Assembly: GCA_022572885.1 (NCBI GenBank)
Contig: JACZVC010000020.1
Span: forward strand, 1 to 63,948
DNA: 63,948 bases
DNA from: Pseudomonadota bacterium
GTDB taxonomy: Bacteria; Pseudomonadota; Gammaproteobacteria; Steroidobacterales; MnTg04
Direction: 5' to 3'
The position numbers and the translations under genes were made by a program. Below, piece after piece: positions 7,634-16,633 of this stretch. The notes under the pieces were generated by a model, which ran no database searches, was not told the DNA's origin, and worked only from the letters and a program-made list of their open reading frames with translations. How positions within the stretch are numbered: position 1 is the first letter of the stretch; each line of letters opens with the position of its first letter.

Positions 7634-10600
7634 TCAGGCGTATTCGGCAAAGTCGACTTTGAACATCAGGCTGTACAAGACCGGCACGACTATCAGCGTC
7701 AGCATGGTCGCGAAAATCAGGCCGAAAATAATGGTTATCGCCAGCGGCTCCCACATCGGTCCGCCACCCAGCCACAACGGAACCATACCGGCCACGGTCG
7801 TCGTCGTCGTCAGCAGGATGGGGCGAATTCTCCGTTGAGCCGCCTTGACAATCGCATCCTGCGGAGTGATGCCCGGCTCGGCAGCTTCCCGGCCGATCCG
7901 ATCGATCAGAACGATAGCGTTATTGATCACAATGCCCGCCAGCGAAATGATGCCGAGCAAGGTAATGAAGCCGAAATAGGAGCGTGCCACCAGGAGACCA
8001 ATGACAACGCCAATGATTGACAAGGGAATCGTCAAAAGAATAATCGCCGGCTTGCGCAGGGAATTGAACTGACCGACCAGCAATAACAGGATAATCAACC
8101 CGGCAATCGGCAGTTTCTCATTAATAGACTTGCTGGACTCCACGGACTTTTCCATGACGCCGCCGAATTCCCAACCAAAGCCAAAACCCCAGTCGGCTGA
8201 TTCCTGGTCCAACCAGGGTTTTATTGCCTGGTTGACACCGGCGGCGGTATATCCCGGTTCCAGCAGGGACGATATGGTTACTGTCCGCAGGCGATCCCGC
8301 CTGCGAATTATTCCCGGCTCCCATAGCATCTTGGCCTCGGCAACCTGACTCAAGGGAACCGACCTGCCGGTCGCCTGCGAAAAAACGTTTATAGATTGCA
8401 CCACACCCAGTTCCGCGACCTGCGGGGCCCGAGAGCGCAAGACTATCGGTATGACCATGTCTTCCTCCCGGTATTCAGCCACTTCAACGCCCGACAGGAA
8501 AGTCTGCAGGGAGATTGCAATATCCTGATGGCTGACCCCCGCGAGTTTTGCCCGGGTTTCGTCAACCTCTACAGCAATTTTCTTGATTCTCGCGCCCCAG
8601 TCGTCGGAGACCTGCCTGGTACCGGGAATCTCAGCCAACTGGCGCCGGACCTTAGCCGAGATTTCAAATAACTGATCGCTGTCCCTGCCCGATATCCTGA
8701 TCTCGACCGGCGGCCATGCAGGCGGTCCCAGCGGCAATGGCCGTACCGTTGGCTTTAGCCCGGGGAAATTGTTTTCGAGAAAATCCCGGATCGGCGGGAT
8801 TAGTTGCGTTTCCAGAATATCCCTGCTGCTGGCATTGACAATGACGTAGGCATACTCCGGTGTGGGCGGCTCGGGACGGTAGGAAAGAATGTACCTCGGC
8901 GCTCCTTCGCCAATAAACGCCCCCCAGTTAATGATGCCGGAACCGCCGTTTTGGTCCGCCATCAGATTGTCGAACATGAATTGTTCCAGCGCGATGACTA
9001 CTTCGTTGGTGGGTTCGATAGGACTACCGACCGGCAATTCGATTTCAATCGCCAGTGTCGGTCTGTCGTTCGCCGGAAAAAAGATCTTCGGTATAATCCT
9101 GAATCCCTGTAGAGCCAGAAAAAACACGCCGCCGGCTACCAGCAGAACCAACGCCGGTCTCTTCAACGCACTGACGATGATGCTCCGGTATGCCGAATAA
9201 AAGCTGCCGGCATACTGCTCCCCGGATTGCTTTACTTTCATGAACGCGACACAAAGTATCGGAATAATAGTCAGTGTAAAAATCCATGAGCACAACAAGG
9301 TGATGGTTACGACCGTAAACAAAGAGGCGGTGTACTCGCCGGCGTTTGATTCCGCCAATCGAATCGGCAAAAAGGCCGCGGCTGTCGTCAATGAAGAAAC
9401 CAGCAAGGGAACTCGCAGCTCGGTCGCCGAATCGATAGCTGCGCGCCTGGCCGGTTTACCGTCCTTCATTTGCACCATGATCGATTCCGCCATCACGATC
9501 GCGTTATCGACCAGCATTCCGAGTGAGATGATCAGGCCCGCCAGCGACATCTGGTGGAGACCGACATCCAGCAAGCCCATAAAAAAGATCGCAGCGAACA
9601 TCGCCGACGGGATCAACGTCGCAACGATCAGGCCGGTTCGCAGCCCAAGAAACAGCAGCATGACCACGGCGACCACAATGATCGCCTGCAAGAGGTTTTT
9701 GGCAAAGGCATCGATTTTTCTCTCGACATCGCCGGCCTGAAATTGAATAAAGTCAAATTCCACGCCAACCGGGTAAACGCTGTTTGCTCTGCGGATCACA
9801 TCCTTGACCGCCTGACCAAGCTGCAAAATGTTGCCGCCTTCGCGCATCGATATTGCCAGCCCCAGGCTGCTGTCTCCGGCGCTCCGCATCATGCTTCGCG
9901 GCGGATCAACGTAACCGCGACGAATCGTTACCAGATCCTCCAGCCGAATCAGGTCCGTTGTTCCCGGTAGATTGATGATGCTACGGCCGAGTTCGGACAG
10001 TGACTCGAAGTTGCCCGATGGCTCGAGAAAAACCCTTTCATATGGGGTCGAGAAGTTACCGCCGGGCAAAATAATATTCCTGGACTCCAGGATCTGCTTG
10101 AGCTGGGTCGGCGACAAACCGAGTTCTGCCAGGCGCGAGTTGTTGAACTCGACAAAAACCTGCTCGGCCTGGTCTCCATATATCTCGACCTTGGCGACGT
10201 TGGTAATCAGCAGAAGCTCATCCCTGACATCATCGGCAATCGTTTTCAATTCACGATAGTCAAAACCGTCCCCGGTTATCGCAACGATCGTGCCAAAAAC
10301 ATCGCCGAATTCGTCATCAACGATCGGGCCGATCACATCTGCTGGCAACTGGGCGCGCGTATCCTCCACTTTTCGCCTGAGCTTGTCCCAGATAGGCTGG
10401 ATGTCCTTGTATTCATGTCGCAGGTTGACCTTGATAACCGAAATACCTGTTTTCGACCGGCTGCTAATGAAATCAAGTTCCGGAATTTCCTGGATCGCCT
10501 TTTCCAGCTTGTCGGTTACCAGATCCTCGATTCGTTTCGGGCTGGCGCCTGGCAATATGGTCCTCACTTGCGCGGTTCGAATCGTGAACCCCGGATCCTC

Positions 10601-10705
10601 GGCTCGAGGCATCTGCGTATAGGTCATCACTCCCGAAATCAACACGACAAAAAGCAGGGTCAGTGCAATGCGGTTTTTCTCGATGGCGAACTGCGTAATA
10701 TTCAT
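7634..10705 (-). CDS. RND-family inner-membrane efflux transporter
   Basis: 1023 residues, the normal length for the AcrB/MexB-like superfamily. An N-terminal transmembrane helix is followed by the porter domain (with LPGASPKRIEDLVTDKLE), a cluster of helices containing SLGMLVDNAIVMAESI (the proton-relay helix with its Asp), a second porter half and a final helix group with SLAGIVINNAIVLIDRI. It uses the proton gradient to export hydrophobic or amphiphilic compounds. Its ATG overlaps the stop of the adaptor gene by one base (TAATG), so the genes are coupled. Sequence style (MPRAEDPGFTIRTAQV) is that of environmental RND pumps of unknown substrate rather than of AcrB itself. Transcribed as the third gene after the outer-membrane factor and the adaptor. 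Confidence 0.93.
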   Translation of the reverse strand: MNITQFAIEKNRIALTLLFVVLISGVMTYTQMPRAEDPGFTIRTAQVRTILPGASPKRIEDLVTDKLEKAIQEIPELDFISSRSKTGISVIKVNLRHEYKDIQPIWDKLRRKVEDTRAQLPADVIGPIVDDEFGDVFGTIVAITGDGFDYRELKTIADDVRDELLLITNVAKVEIYGDQAEQVFVEFNNSRLAELGLSPTQLKQILESRNIILPGGNFSTPYERVFLEPSGNFESLSELGRSIINLPGTTDLIRLEDLVTIRRGYVDPPRSMMRSAGDSSLGLAISMREGGNILQLGQAVKDVIRRANSVYPVGVEFDFIQFQAGDVERKIDAFAKNLLQAIIVVAVVMLLFLGLRTGLIVATLIPSAMFAAIFFMGLLDVGLHQMSLAGLIISLGMLVDNAIVMAESIMVQMKDGKPARRAAIDSATELRVPLLVSSLTTAAAFLPIRLAESNAGEYTASLFTVVTITLLCSWIFTLTIIPILCVAFMKVKQSGEQYAGSFYSAYRSIIVSALKRPALVLLVAGGVFFLALQGFRIIPKIFFPANDRPTLAIEIELPVGSPIEPTNEVVIALEQFMFDNLMADQNGGSGIINWGAFIGEGAPRYILSYRPEPPTPEYAYVIVNASSRDILETQLIPPIRDFLENNFPGLKPTVRPLPLGPPAWPPVEIRISGRDSDQLFEISAKVRRQLAEIPGTRQVSDDWGARIKKIAVEVDETRAKLAGVSHQDIAISLQTFLSGVEVAEYREEDMVIPIVLRSRAPQVAELGVVQSINVFSQATGRSVPLSQVAEAKMLWEPGIIRRRDRLRTVTISSLLEPGYTAAGVNQAIKPWLDQESADWGFGFGWEFGGVMEKSVESSKSINEKLPIAGLIILLLLVGQFNSLRKPAIILLTIPLSIIGVVIGLLVARSYFGFITLLGIISLAGIVINNAIVLIDRIGREAAEPGITPQDAIVKAAQRRIRPILLTTTTTVAGMVPLWLGGGPMWEPLAITIIFGLIFATMLTLIVVPVLYSLMFKVDFAEYA

Positions 10706-11811
10706 TACTGTCGTGCTTGATCGTCATCGAGCAGGCGAACCTGCTGGCCATCTGCGAGCCGCCTTACACCGGCGGTCGCGACTCGCTCGCCGGCGAGCAA
10801 GCCACTGGTGATTTCCATACCCGAGCGGTCGAAATCGCTGGTTTGTACCGCTCGTCTTATCGCGACATAATGATCGCCGGTTTTTTCCAGTACGAAAACA
10901 TAGTTGCCCAGACGATCCTGGCCTACCGCGACCAGCGGTACGACGATTCTGCTGCGGGGATCCGCAGTGGCGATTGTTATCCGCACATCCACGGCCATGC
11001 CGGCACGCACCTGGTCACAGTTTTCGATGATAGAGACGGTCACGGGAAACGCGCTGCTCGTGCCGGATGGCGCTACGCCGACTTCCTTCACAACGCCTGC
11101 GAAAGCCTGGTCACCCAATGCGGCAATGATGATTTCGGCATTCATGCCAGTGCTTATGCTGCCGATCAAGGTCTCCGAGACCGATACCGCGGCTTCGGCG
11201 CAGATACCGCAGGTCAAGCGGAGGACTGCCTGCCCGGGAGAAACATTCTCATTTTCAATCGCAAATATTTCCGCGACACTGCAGGCTTGCGGGGCAAACA
11301 ATCGCGTATACGACAACTGGAGCTGGGTTGCTTCGAGTTGCTGATTGGCCGCGCGTACCTGGGCGCTGGCAGACTCCGATGCCGCGCGCGCGGCGTCGAG
11401 GTCGGCCTTTGAAGCACTGCGATTTTCGTACAGTCCCCGCGTTCTTTCATAACTGGCTTCGGCGTTCCTGAGTTCGGCATTCGCCTGCGCCAGACCGGCC
11501 AGCGCCTCCTGTCGCAGGACCTGGTAGTCCTTGGGATCGATCCGCGAAAGCAATTGCCCCGCCTCTACTTCCTGGCCCACATCGACCAGGTTCTCGGTAA
11601 TGTTGCCAGCCACGCGAAAACTCAAGGTACTGTCCAGTTCGGCGCGGGTGCTGCCCGAAAAAGAGTGAACGGAATCCGCGCCGCTGGCGGTTACGACCAT
11701 CGACCTGACCGGCCGAAACTCGGCCACTGGCTCAGGCTCGGAACGATCGCAGGCCCCGGCAGCCAGAGACAAAACTGCGATTCCAGCCAATGATATCTGC
11801 TTAAGTTTCAT
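10705..11811 (-). CDS. RND periplasmic adaptor subunit (membrane fusion protein)
   Basis: 368 residues from the ATG at 11811, chosen because GAGGGGAG lies just upstream and the N terminus then begins with a lipoprotein-like signal (LSLAAGAC). The order is typical of HlyD/AcrA-type adaptors: a lipoyl half-motif (NLVDVGQEVEAGQLLSRID), an alpha-helical coiled-coil hairpin rich in Ala, Glu and Gln (about 90-150), the second lipoyl half with APQACSVAEIF, then a beta barrel and membrane-proximal domain. Two cysteines in LTCGICAE are unusual. It bridges the RND pump downstream and the TolC-like protein upstream. Its start is 41 bases beyond the end of the outer-membrane factor gene. Confidence 0.92.
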   Translation of the reverse strand: MKLKQISLAGIAVLSLAAGACDRSEPEPVAEFRPVRSMVVTASGADSVHSFSGSTRAELDSTLSFRVAGNITENLVDVGQEVEAGQLLSRIDPKDYQVLRQEALAGLAQANAELRNAEASYERTRGLYENRSASKADLDAARAASESASAQVRAANQQLEATQLQLSYTRLFAPQACSVAEIFAIENENVSPGQAVLRLTCGICAEAAVSVSETLIGSISTGMNAEIIIAALGDQAFAGVVKEVGVAPSGTSSAFPVTVSIIENCDQVRAGMAVDVRITIATADPRSRIVVPLVAVGQDRLGNYVFVLEKTGDHYVAIRRAVQTSDFDRSGMEITSGLLAGERVATAGVRRLADGQQVRLLDDDQARQ

Positions 11812-11851
11812 TTGCTCCCCTCGATCCAGGTACCGCGCGACGCCGTCACGA

Positions 11852-14227
11852 TCACCTGGCGTCCAACGGCGCAACGCCTTGCTCCCGGTAGTACTTTTCC
11901 AGCGCGTCCAGCCAGTCCTGCCAGGCCAGCGGATCCATGATCAATTCAAAATTCGACTGCGCCCGCAAGAGATTCATAAAATCAATGACAAAACTGTACA
12001 GGGAAACCGCGGCATCCAAATCTGCCGACAACGCTGCGTTTTGCGCATCAATCAGATCGGTTATGGAAACGGCTCCCCGCGAATAGGAATCGGTCACCAG
12101 GGCCAGGCTGCCGCGCGCGGCGGCGGCGGCGTCCTGAGACAACTCTATTGAGGCGTAGGTATGTCTGGCCAGTTGCAGCATCGTTCGCACCCTCGCTTCA
12201 ACCGCTTCAGCCACCGCCGCCTCCTGCACCTTTAATTTTCTTGCCTCGTGCCGCGACTGCGCCAGAATCGCCTTCCTCGCGCCTCCCGAAAAAAGAGGCA
12301 GGCGCGCTTCAAGAAGAACCGTCCAGTTGTCGTCGGCCCGGGCTATACCCAGTGCGCCCGCAGGCTGGCTAGCGGAGCCGATGCCACCGCGATCGAGTAC
12401 GTGGCTGGAAGTCCCGCGCAGACTGACATCCGGCACGTAGAAATCCCTTTTGTCCGCCAGGACCTGTCTTTCCTGCGCAAGCACCAGGTTTCTGGCCACC
12501 TGAAGTTCCGGTGATAACTGCAATGCGCTGTCAATGACGAATTTCTGAAACACATCCCAAACCACCGGGTTGCCGACAAAAGTCTGGAATCTTTCATCCT
12601 GCACCTGGCTCATTGCCTGGTCCAGACCAGGATCGGCGGTAATAAACCCGAAATTCTGCGGCAAATGCATGACCCGGCTGACTTCGATGGCCGCAGCGCG
12701 CCTGGCCGCTTCCGCCGCGAGCAAATCCTGCATGTCGGCCGCTATCTGGCTTTCCCAGCGCAAAACGTCGGAGCGCCCTGAAAAGCCGATCGCCGCCCTC
12801 GCCTTGGCCAGTTCCAGGTTGAGCCGGGTCACTTCGAGGTTTGATTGGCGTACCTGTTCGACGGCATTGGCGCTGAGCAACTCGAGATAACTGACCGCGC
12901 TGGCCTGCAACGTGTCCAGCGACCGGCTCTTGAAAACCAGGTCGCTCGAATCCCGCAGGTATCTTGATATGGCCAGGGCGGCGCTGGCATCGTCCGAGTA
13001 GATCAACTGAGACGCGGTAAGCGCAGCGCTGATCGTGGTTTCGGATTGAAAAAACGGGTTTGCTTGTTCTTCGTTGACCCGGACTCCCGCTGCGGAGACT
13101 GAAAGTTGCGGCAACAGAGCACCCCTGGCCGCTTTTAGCTGCTCTTCTGCCACATCGATCTCAAAGCGTGCCGCCTTCAGGTCCAGGTTGTGTTGCATCG
13201 CCCCGCGCATCGCACCCAGCAATGTCAACGGACGGGCATCGTCGTATTCGTTGTCAAAAAGTTTTTCGGCGCCGGTCAGCACCGCCCAGCGCGGCAGCAC
13301 GCCGATGGCACGGGCGGTTGCCATATTGATGACCAGCCTCGACGTCCCGATATCCGGGCTGCGCGGCGCCGGATCGGCCTCGTTTAGCAGCAAGGCCTGC
13401 AATGTCAGTGCAATGCGCCGCGCCAGCCGGGTATGATCGGCGGTCAGTCCGGTTGCCGACATCATCAGACCCATCTCGACCTCTAATTTTCCCAGCAATG
13501 AAAAGCTGGGAAGCTTCCTGGCTATAAGACGTTGCGCGAGGTATTTCATTTGCTGGTCGTCAAGACGAAACAGTGGCGCCACATAAACCATGTCTGTTTC
13601 TTCGGGAATCTGACTGATCAAATCGTCGACTGAGTCCTCGACGGCAATAACGCTGACCTCAAAATACGGGTTCTGCCTTAGCCTTTCTGTCATGGCCTGG
13701 ATCGCTGGCACACCTTCCAGCGTCACCCGCTGCACCAGAACAGCCAGGTGACTGAACGGCACCGCATTACGAATAAGCGTCAGGTCGTCATCGACGCTAT
13801 GAAAGCTGCTCAGGTAAACGAAGTTGCTGCGCAGCGCTTCGCGTCGTTCGGCAAAACCCTGCAGCTTCGCATCAATCACAATGGGCGCGATGACCGGTTT
13901 TTTGAGCTTCCCCCACTGACCGGCCAGGTGTGATGCGACAACGCCGTTTGCGATGATCACTTCGACTTCGGGGTCATTGAGCAGCTCGTTGAGCGCCGAA
14001 CGAACGCCCTCGACCGTCCAGCCGCCATTCAATTGTTTGTCCACGGGCATCCGCACATTGAATTCCGGCAGCATCAGGTCGCTGAACTCTTTTTGCAGCA
14101 GTTCAACGGGAATGACAGCACGGGATTGCAATCCGTCGCCCAACACACCAACGACAACATCGCGGGCCCATCCCGTGCTCGTGATTACAAACAGGAAACA
14201 GGCAAGGACGGCAATTCTTCCAGTCAT
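11852..14227 (-). CDS. Fusion of ABC substrate-binding-like domain with TolC-family outer-membrane factor
   Basis: 791 residues, against about 430-500 for ordinary TolC proteins. After a signal peptide (1-21), residues about 22-330 resemble the periplasmic ABC_sub_bind family: DVVVGVLGD at the start, EVEVIIANG, DMVYVAPLF, and the closing INMATARAIGVLPRWAVLTGAEKLFD, which resembles the NLKTAKALG end of that family. Residues about 345-775 form two outer-membrane-efflux repeats with long Ala/Glu/Arg-rich helices, including LPLFSGGARKA and ITDLIDAQNAAL. The gene opens the efflux operon with the adaptor and RND pump. I infer a tripartite pump whose exit duct carries its own periplasmic binding module. 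No stop or frameshift separates the halves. Confidence 0.87.
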   Translation of the reverse strand: MTGRIAVLACFLFVITSTGWARDVVVGVLGDGLQSRAVIPVELLQKEFSDLMLPEFNVRMPVDKQLNGGWTVEGVRSALNELLNDPEVEVIIANGVVASHLAGQWGKLKKPVIAPIVIDAKLQGFAERREALRSNFVYLSSFHSVDDDLTLIRNAVPFSHLAVLVQRVTLEGVPAIQAMTERLRQNPYFEVSVIAVEDSVDDLISQIPEETDMVYVAPLFRLDDQQMKYLAQRLIARKLPSFSLLGKLEVEMGLMMSATGLTADHTRLARRIALTLQALLLNEADPAPRSPDIGTSRLVINMATARAIGVLPRWAVLTGAEKLFDNEYDDARPLTLLGAMRGAMQHNLDLKAARFEIDVAEEQLKAARGALLPQLSVSAAGVRVNEEQANPFFQSETTISAALTASQLIYSDDASAALAISRYLRDSSDLVFKSRSLDTLQASAVSYLELLSANAVEQVRQSNLEVTRLNLELAKARAAIGFSGRSDVLRWESQIAADMQDLLAAEAARRAAAIEVSRVMHLPQNFGFITADPGLDQAMSQVQDERFQTFVGNPVVWDVFQKFVIDSALQLSPELQVARNLVLAQERQVLADKRDFYVPDVSLRGTSSHVLDRGGIGSASQPAGALGIARADDNWTVLLEARLPLFSGGARKAILAQSRHEARKLKVQEAAVAEAVEARVRTMLQLARHTYASIELSQDAAAAARGSLALVTDSYSRGAVSITDLIDAQNAALSADLDAAVSLYSFVIDFMNLLRAQSNFELIMDPLAWQDWLDALEKYYREQGVAPLDAR

Positions 14228-14309
14228 TTTGGCTCGCGTTGTTATTCTGGCTTGCGGCGGAATAGCGATTGTAACGCTTTCTTCTTGTTCCTGTTACAAG
14301 CTGCCGGCG

Positions 14310-14346
14310 AAAAAAAAGGCGGTTACCGGTACTTCTGGCAACCGCC
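14310..14346 (-). terminator. Intrinsic terminator of the GntR-ABC-DUF4097 operon
   Basis: On the minus strand a stem GGCGGTT / AACCGCC with further inner pairing is followed by eight T residues, 31 bases after the DUF4097 stop codon. It separates this operon from the efflux operon that starts at 14227. Confidence 0.8.
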
Positions 14347-14376
14347 GTAAGGCTTAGGGTGTAGCTTTCGTCGTCT

Positions 14377-15570
14377 CTATTTCATGCTCACGCTCACGCT
14401 GCCTGAGCCGGTATCGATGATCCCCTGGCCATCGCCCTGGCCAATCCGTGCCTCGAATCGATTGTCTCTCGAACGGACTCCACTCAGATTGGGCAGATCG
14501 ACGTGGATGCCGCCGGAACCGGTTTCGATTCGCAGCACCATGTTTAGCGAATGATCGGTCTTGACTCGCACGCGGCCGCTACCGGTATCCAGACGCAGAC
14601 TCCTCACGGCGCCGAGATCGCCCTCAACAATGATACTGCCGCTGCCGGTATCGATATCGACAATTTTGCCTGCCGTGATATTTTTCGCACTCACGCCGCC
14701 TGAGCCCGTATCCACTTTTAGCGAACCGGTGACTTTATTCAGAATTACCCGCCCGGAACCGGTATCAACGAGTATTTCTTCTGCCTGTACATTGCTCAGT
14801 TCGACAGAACCAGATCCCGTATCGGCATTCACATTGCCTTCGACATCGGTGACGGTGACAGAGCCGGAACCGGTATCGGCGTTAACATTGCCTTCGACAT
14901 CGGTGATGGTGACAGACCCGGAGCCGGTGTCGGCGTGTATGTCTCCTGCATAACCGGTAACGCTAACGCGGCCAGAACCGGTGTCGGCGCGCAAAGACCC
15001 GCGGCTCTTTTCAATACTGATCGCCCCCGAACTGGTATCGAGATCCAGATCTGCATGCACGCCGTTGCCTTTGATCGGGCCAAACCGGTTTTTTACCTGC
15101 AGGCGGCTCCCGGCCGGCACGCGGATTACCAGATCCACATGAACTTTCAGTGCATCGTTCCTGGATTTGCTATTGACCGATACTCTCTTTTTCTGATACC
15201 GGGTCCTCGCCCAATTGTTGCCCCGCCTTGCACCGTCCTTGTATGTGTATTTTCGATAATCGTCCACCGGGTACAGCACCTGGAAATGATGCTTGCCGCC
15301 TTTCTTTACTGAATAGAAGCCAATCAAATCGGCGACCTCAGACGCGGCCAGGCCTGCACTTTTGTCTGCCTTCACGGTCGCCTGGATTTCGAATTTATCG
15401 CCGGTCGCCGCTAACAGCTTTATCGAGCCGGCCAGGTTGTCGACCTCCAGGACCTGGCTATCGACGGTGAATTCCTTCTTTGTCTCAACATCCGCTGCGG
15501 ATAAAGGGCCTGCAAGGGCAAAGGCCACGAACGTCAGCCAGATGGGGAGTAGTGTTTTCATTTTGTTCAT
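14377..15570 (-). CDS. Exported DUF4097-family beta-repeat protein
   Basis: 397 residues from the ATG at 15570, which has CCGGAG at correct distance and gives a clean signal peptide (LTFVAFALAGPLSAAD). The C-terminal half consists of about ten short repeats, each with a DTGSG motif every 17-24 residues, typical of DUF4097 / adhesin-like beta-solenoids. Two neighbouring repeats are nearly identical in DNA as well. The N-terminal part contains a basic loop (YKDGARRGNNWARTRYQKKR). It is the last gene of an operon with an ABC permease, an ATPase and a GntR regulator, a frequent genomic companion set for this family. Its function is unknown; a surface or periplasmic beta-helix is likely. Confidence 0.85.
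   Translation of the reverse strand: MNKMKTLLPIWLTFVAFALAGPLSAADVETKKEFTVDSQVLEVDNLAGSIKLLAATGDKFEIQATVKADKSAGLAASEVADLIGFYSVKKGGKHHFQVLYPVDDYRKYTYKDGARRGNNWARTRYQKKRVSVNSKSRNDALKVHVDLVIRVPAGSRLQVKNRFGPIKGNGVHADLDLDTSSGAISIEKSRGSLRADTGSGRVSVTGYAGDIHADTGSGSVTITDVEGNVNADTGSGSVTVTDVEGNVNADTGSGSVELSNVQAEEILVDTGSGRVILNKVTGSLKVDTGSGGVSAKNITAGKIVDIDTGSGSIIVEGDLGAVRSLRLDTGSGRVRVKTDHSLNMVLRIETGSGGIHVDLPNLSGVRSRDNRFEARIGQGDGQGIIDTGSGSVSVSMK
14831..14938. repeat. Two near-identical 54-bp tandem repeats inside the DUF4097 gene
   Basis: The segments 14831-14884 and 14885-14938 differ at only a few bases and encode 18-residue units (DTGSGSVT.TDVEGNVNA). Flanking units in the gene share the DTGSG core but are much more diverged, so this pair is a recent duplication that could expand or contract. 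Confidence 0.75.
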
Positions 15571-15682
15571 TGGCTTGTCTCCGGAATACCATTGGTTAAA
15601 TCTGTATGGCATTTGATGCGCGAACGAGGGCCCTGGTTTAAATCGGGGTCCGTAGTGTGGTTTTTTTGCGCTATTGCTTTCC

Positions 15683-16633
15683 TCAGGTCTCGTCGCGGTA
15701 ACGGCGAAGGAAGATCGCGCCGGTGATGAATCCCGCGGCAACGATAATTCCGCCGTACAACCCGGGCTCTGAAAGTAGCTGTGTAAAACTGACCATCTGG
15801 CTAATAGAAGCGGGCACTGATACGTCAAGGCTCCCATGCAGGCTTCTGGAAACAATGTCTACCGAGGATGCCGTATCCCGAAACATGACGAGAAAGCCTT
15901 CTACGCGACTAGTTAGCAGGTTCCGGAAATACTCACTGTCGAACAACCAACGCTCGACAAAAACAATACTAAGCGGCGGTAGCACAGCCCAAAGAAATAC
16001 CGAGCGTCGCGCCCAGACTGAGACCAGCAGCAACCAGCTGGCAATCGGCAGATACCACAACAACAGGCCGGCGCCGCTTTCTATCGCAATTGCGATACCG
16101 TGAAACAAGGTGTCCGGCTGCCACAGGACCAGCCAGCCGTTCCCGCCAAGCAGGCCGATTGTGACCGCCGCGATGAGTTGCAAAACGATCCAGCACACCA
16201 CAACAGAAAACAGCGCGACAACCGGCACCAAAACGGTGGCTGTTACGAGCTTTGACAGTACGGTCTCAGTATCCGAGATTGGCAACGACTTCCAAAAAAG
16301 GATGCTGCGATTCTTGCGCTCTGCATACAAACTATCGAGCATGTAAAATATTGCGACAACCGTTCCTGCTAAAAAAATGATAATGAAAAGTAAGGACATT
16401 ATGATCGGGCTGCCAACTCGTAGATAATGCGGCGCAAGCATTTCCGACGATAGATTACGTTCTACCATCCACTCGGAAAATTGACCTGCGGCCCCGAATT
16501 CACCGCCGGCCGCAACCTTGAAGAGCACAAGCAGAGTTACAACGATTAATACAGCAGCCGTAATCACCGGCCCGCGAATCAGGCCTTTGTGTTCCCAGGT
16601 CTCCCGGCGAATCAGGTATGCAAATGCGTTCAT
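15683..16633 (-). CDS. ABC transporter permease
   Basis: 316 residues with about six hydrophobic segments (for instance about 22-42, 75-98, 120-150, 180-215, 290-310), typical of ABC-2-like permeases. A cytoplasmic loop after the second segment reads DSLYAERKNRSILFWKSLPISD, a conserved feature of ABC-2 permeases found with YtrB-type ATPases. A stretch of about 90 residues between the last helices is predicted outside the membrane. The start overlaps the ATPase stop by four bases. It is followed after about 110 bases by the DUF4097 gene. The exported substrate is unknown; related systems respond to envelope stress, which is background and not shown here. Confidence 0.85.
   Translation of the reverse strand: MNAFAYLIRRETWEHKGLIRGPVITAAVLIVVTLLVLFKVAAGGEFGAAGQFSEWMVERNLSSEMLAPHYLRVGSPIIMSLLFIIIFLAGTVVAIFYMLDSLYAERKNRSILFWKSLPISDTETVLSKLVTATVLVPVVALFSVVVCWIVLQLIAAVTIGLLGGNGWLVLWQPDTLFHGIAIAIESGAGLLLWYLPIASWLLLVSVWARRSVFLWAVLPPLSIVFVERWLFDSEYFRNLLTSRVEGFLVMFRDTASSVDIVSRSLHGSLDVSVPASISQMVSFTQLLSEPGLYGGIIVAAGFITGAIFLRRYRDET

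Noticed and set aside
7282-7650. 122-codon frame antisense to the purT stump
   Set aside because: The plus strand clearly encodes the PurT N terminus; the antisense frame is its shadow.
14561-14953. Repeats resembling a CRISPR array
   Set aside because: They are in-frame DTGSG protein repeats within a coding gene, with no unique spacers of even length.
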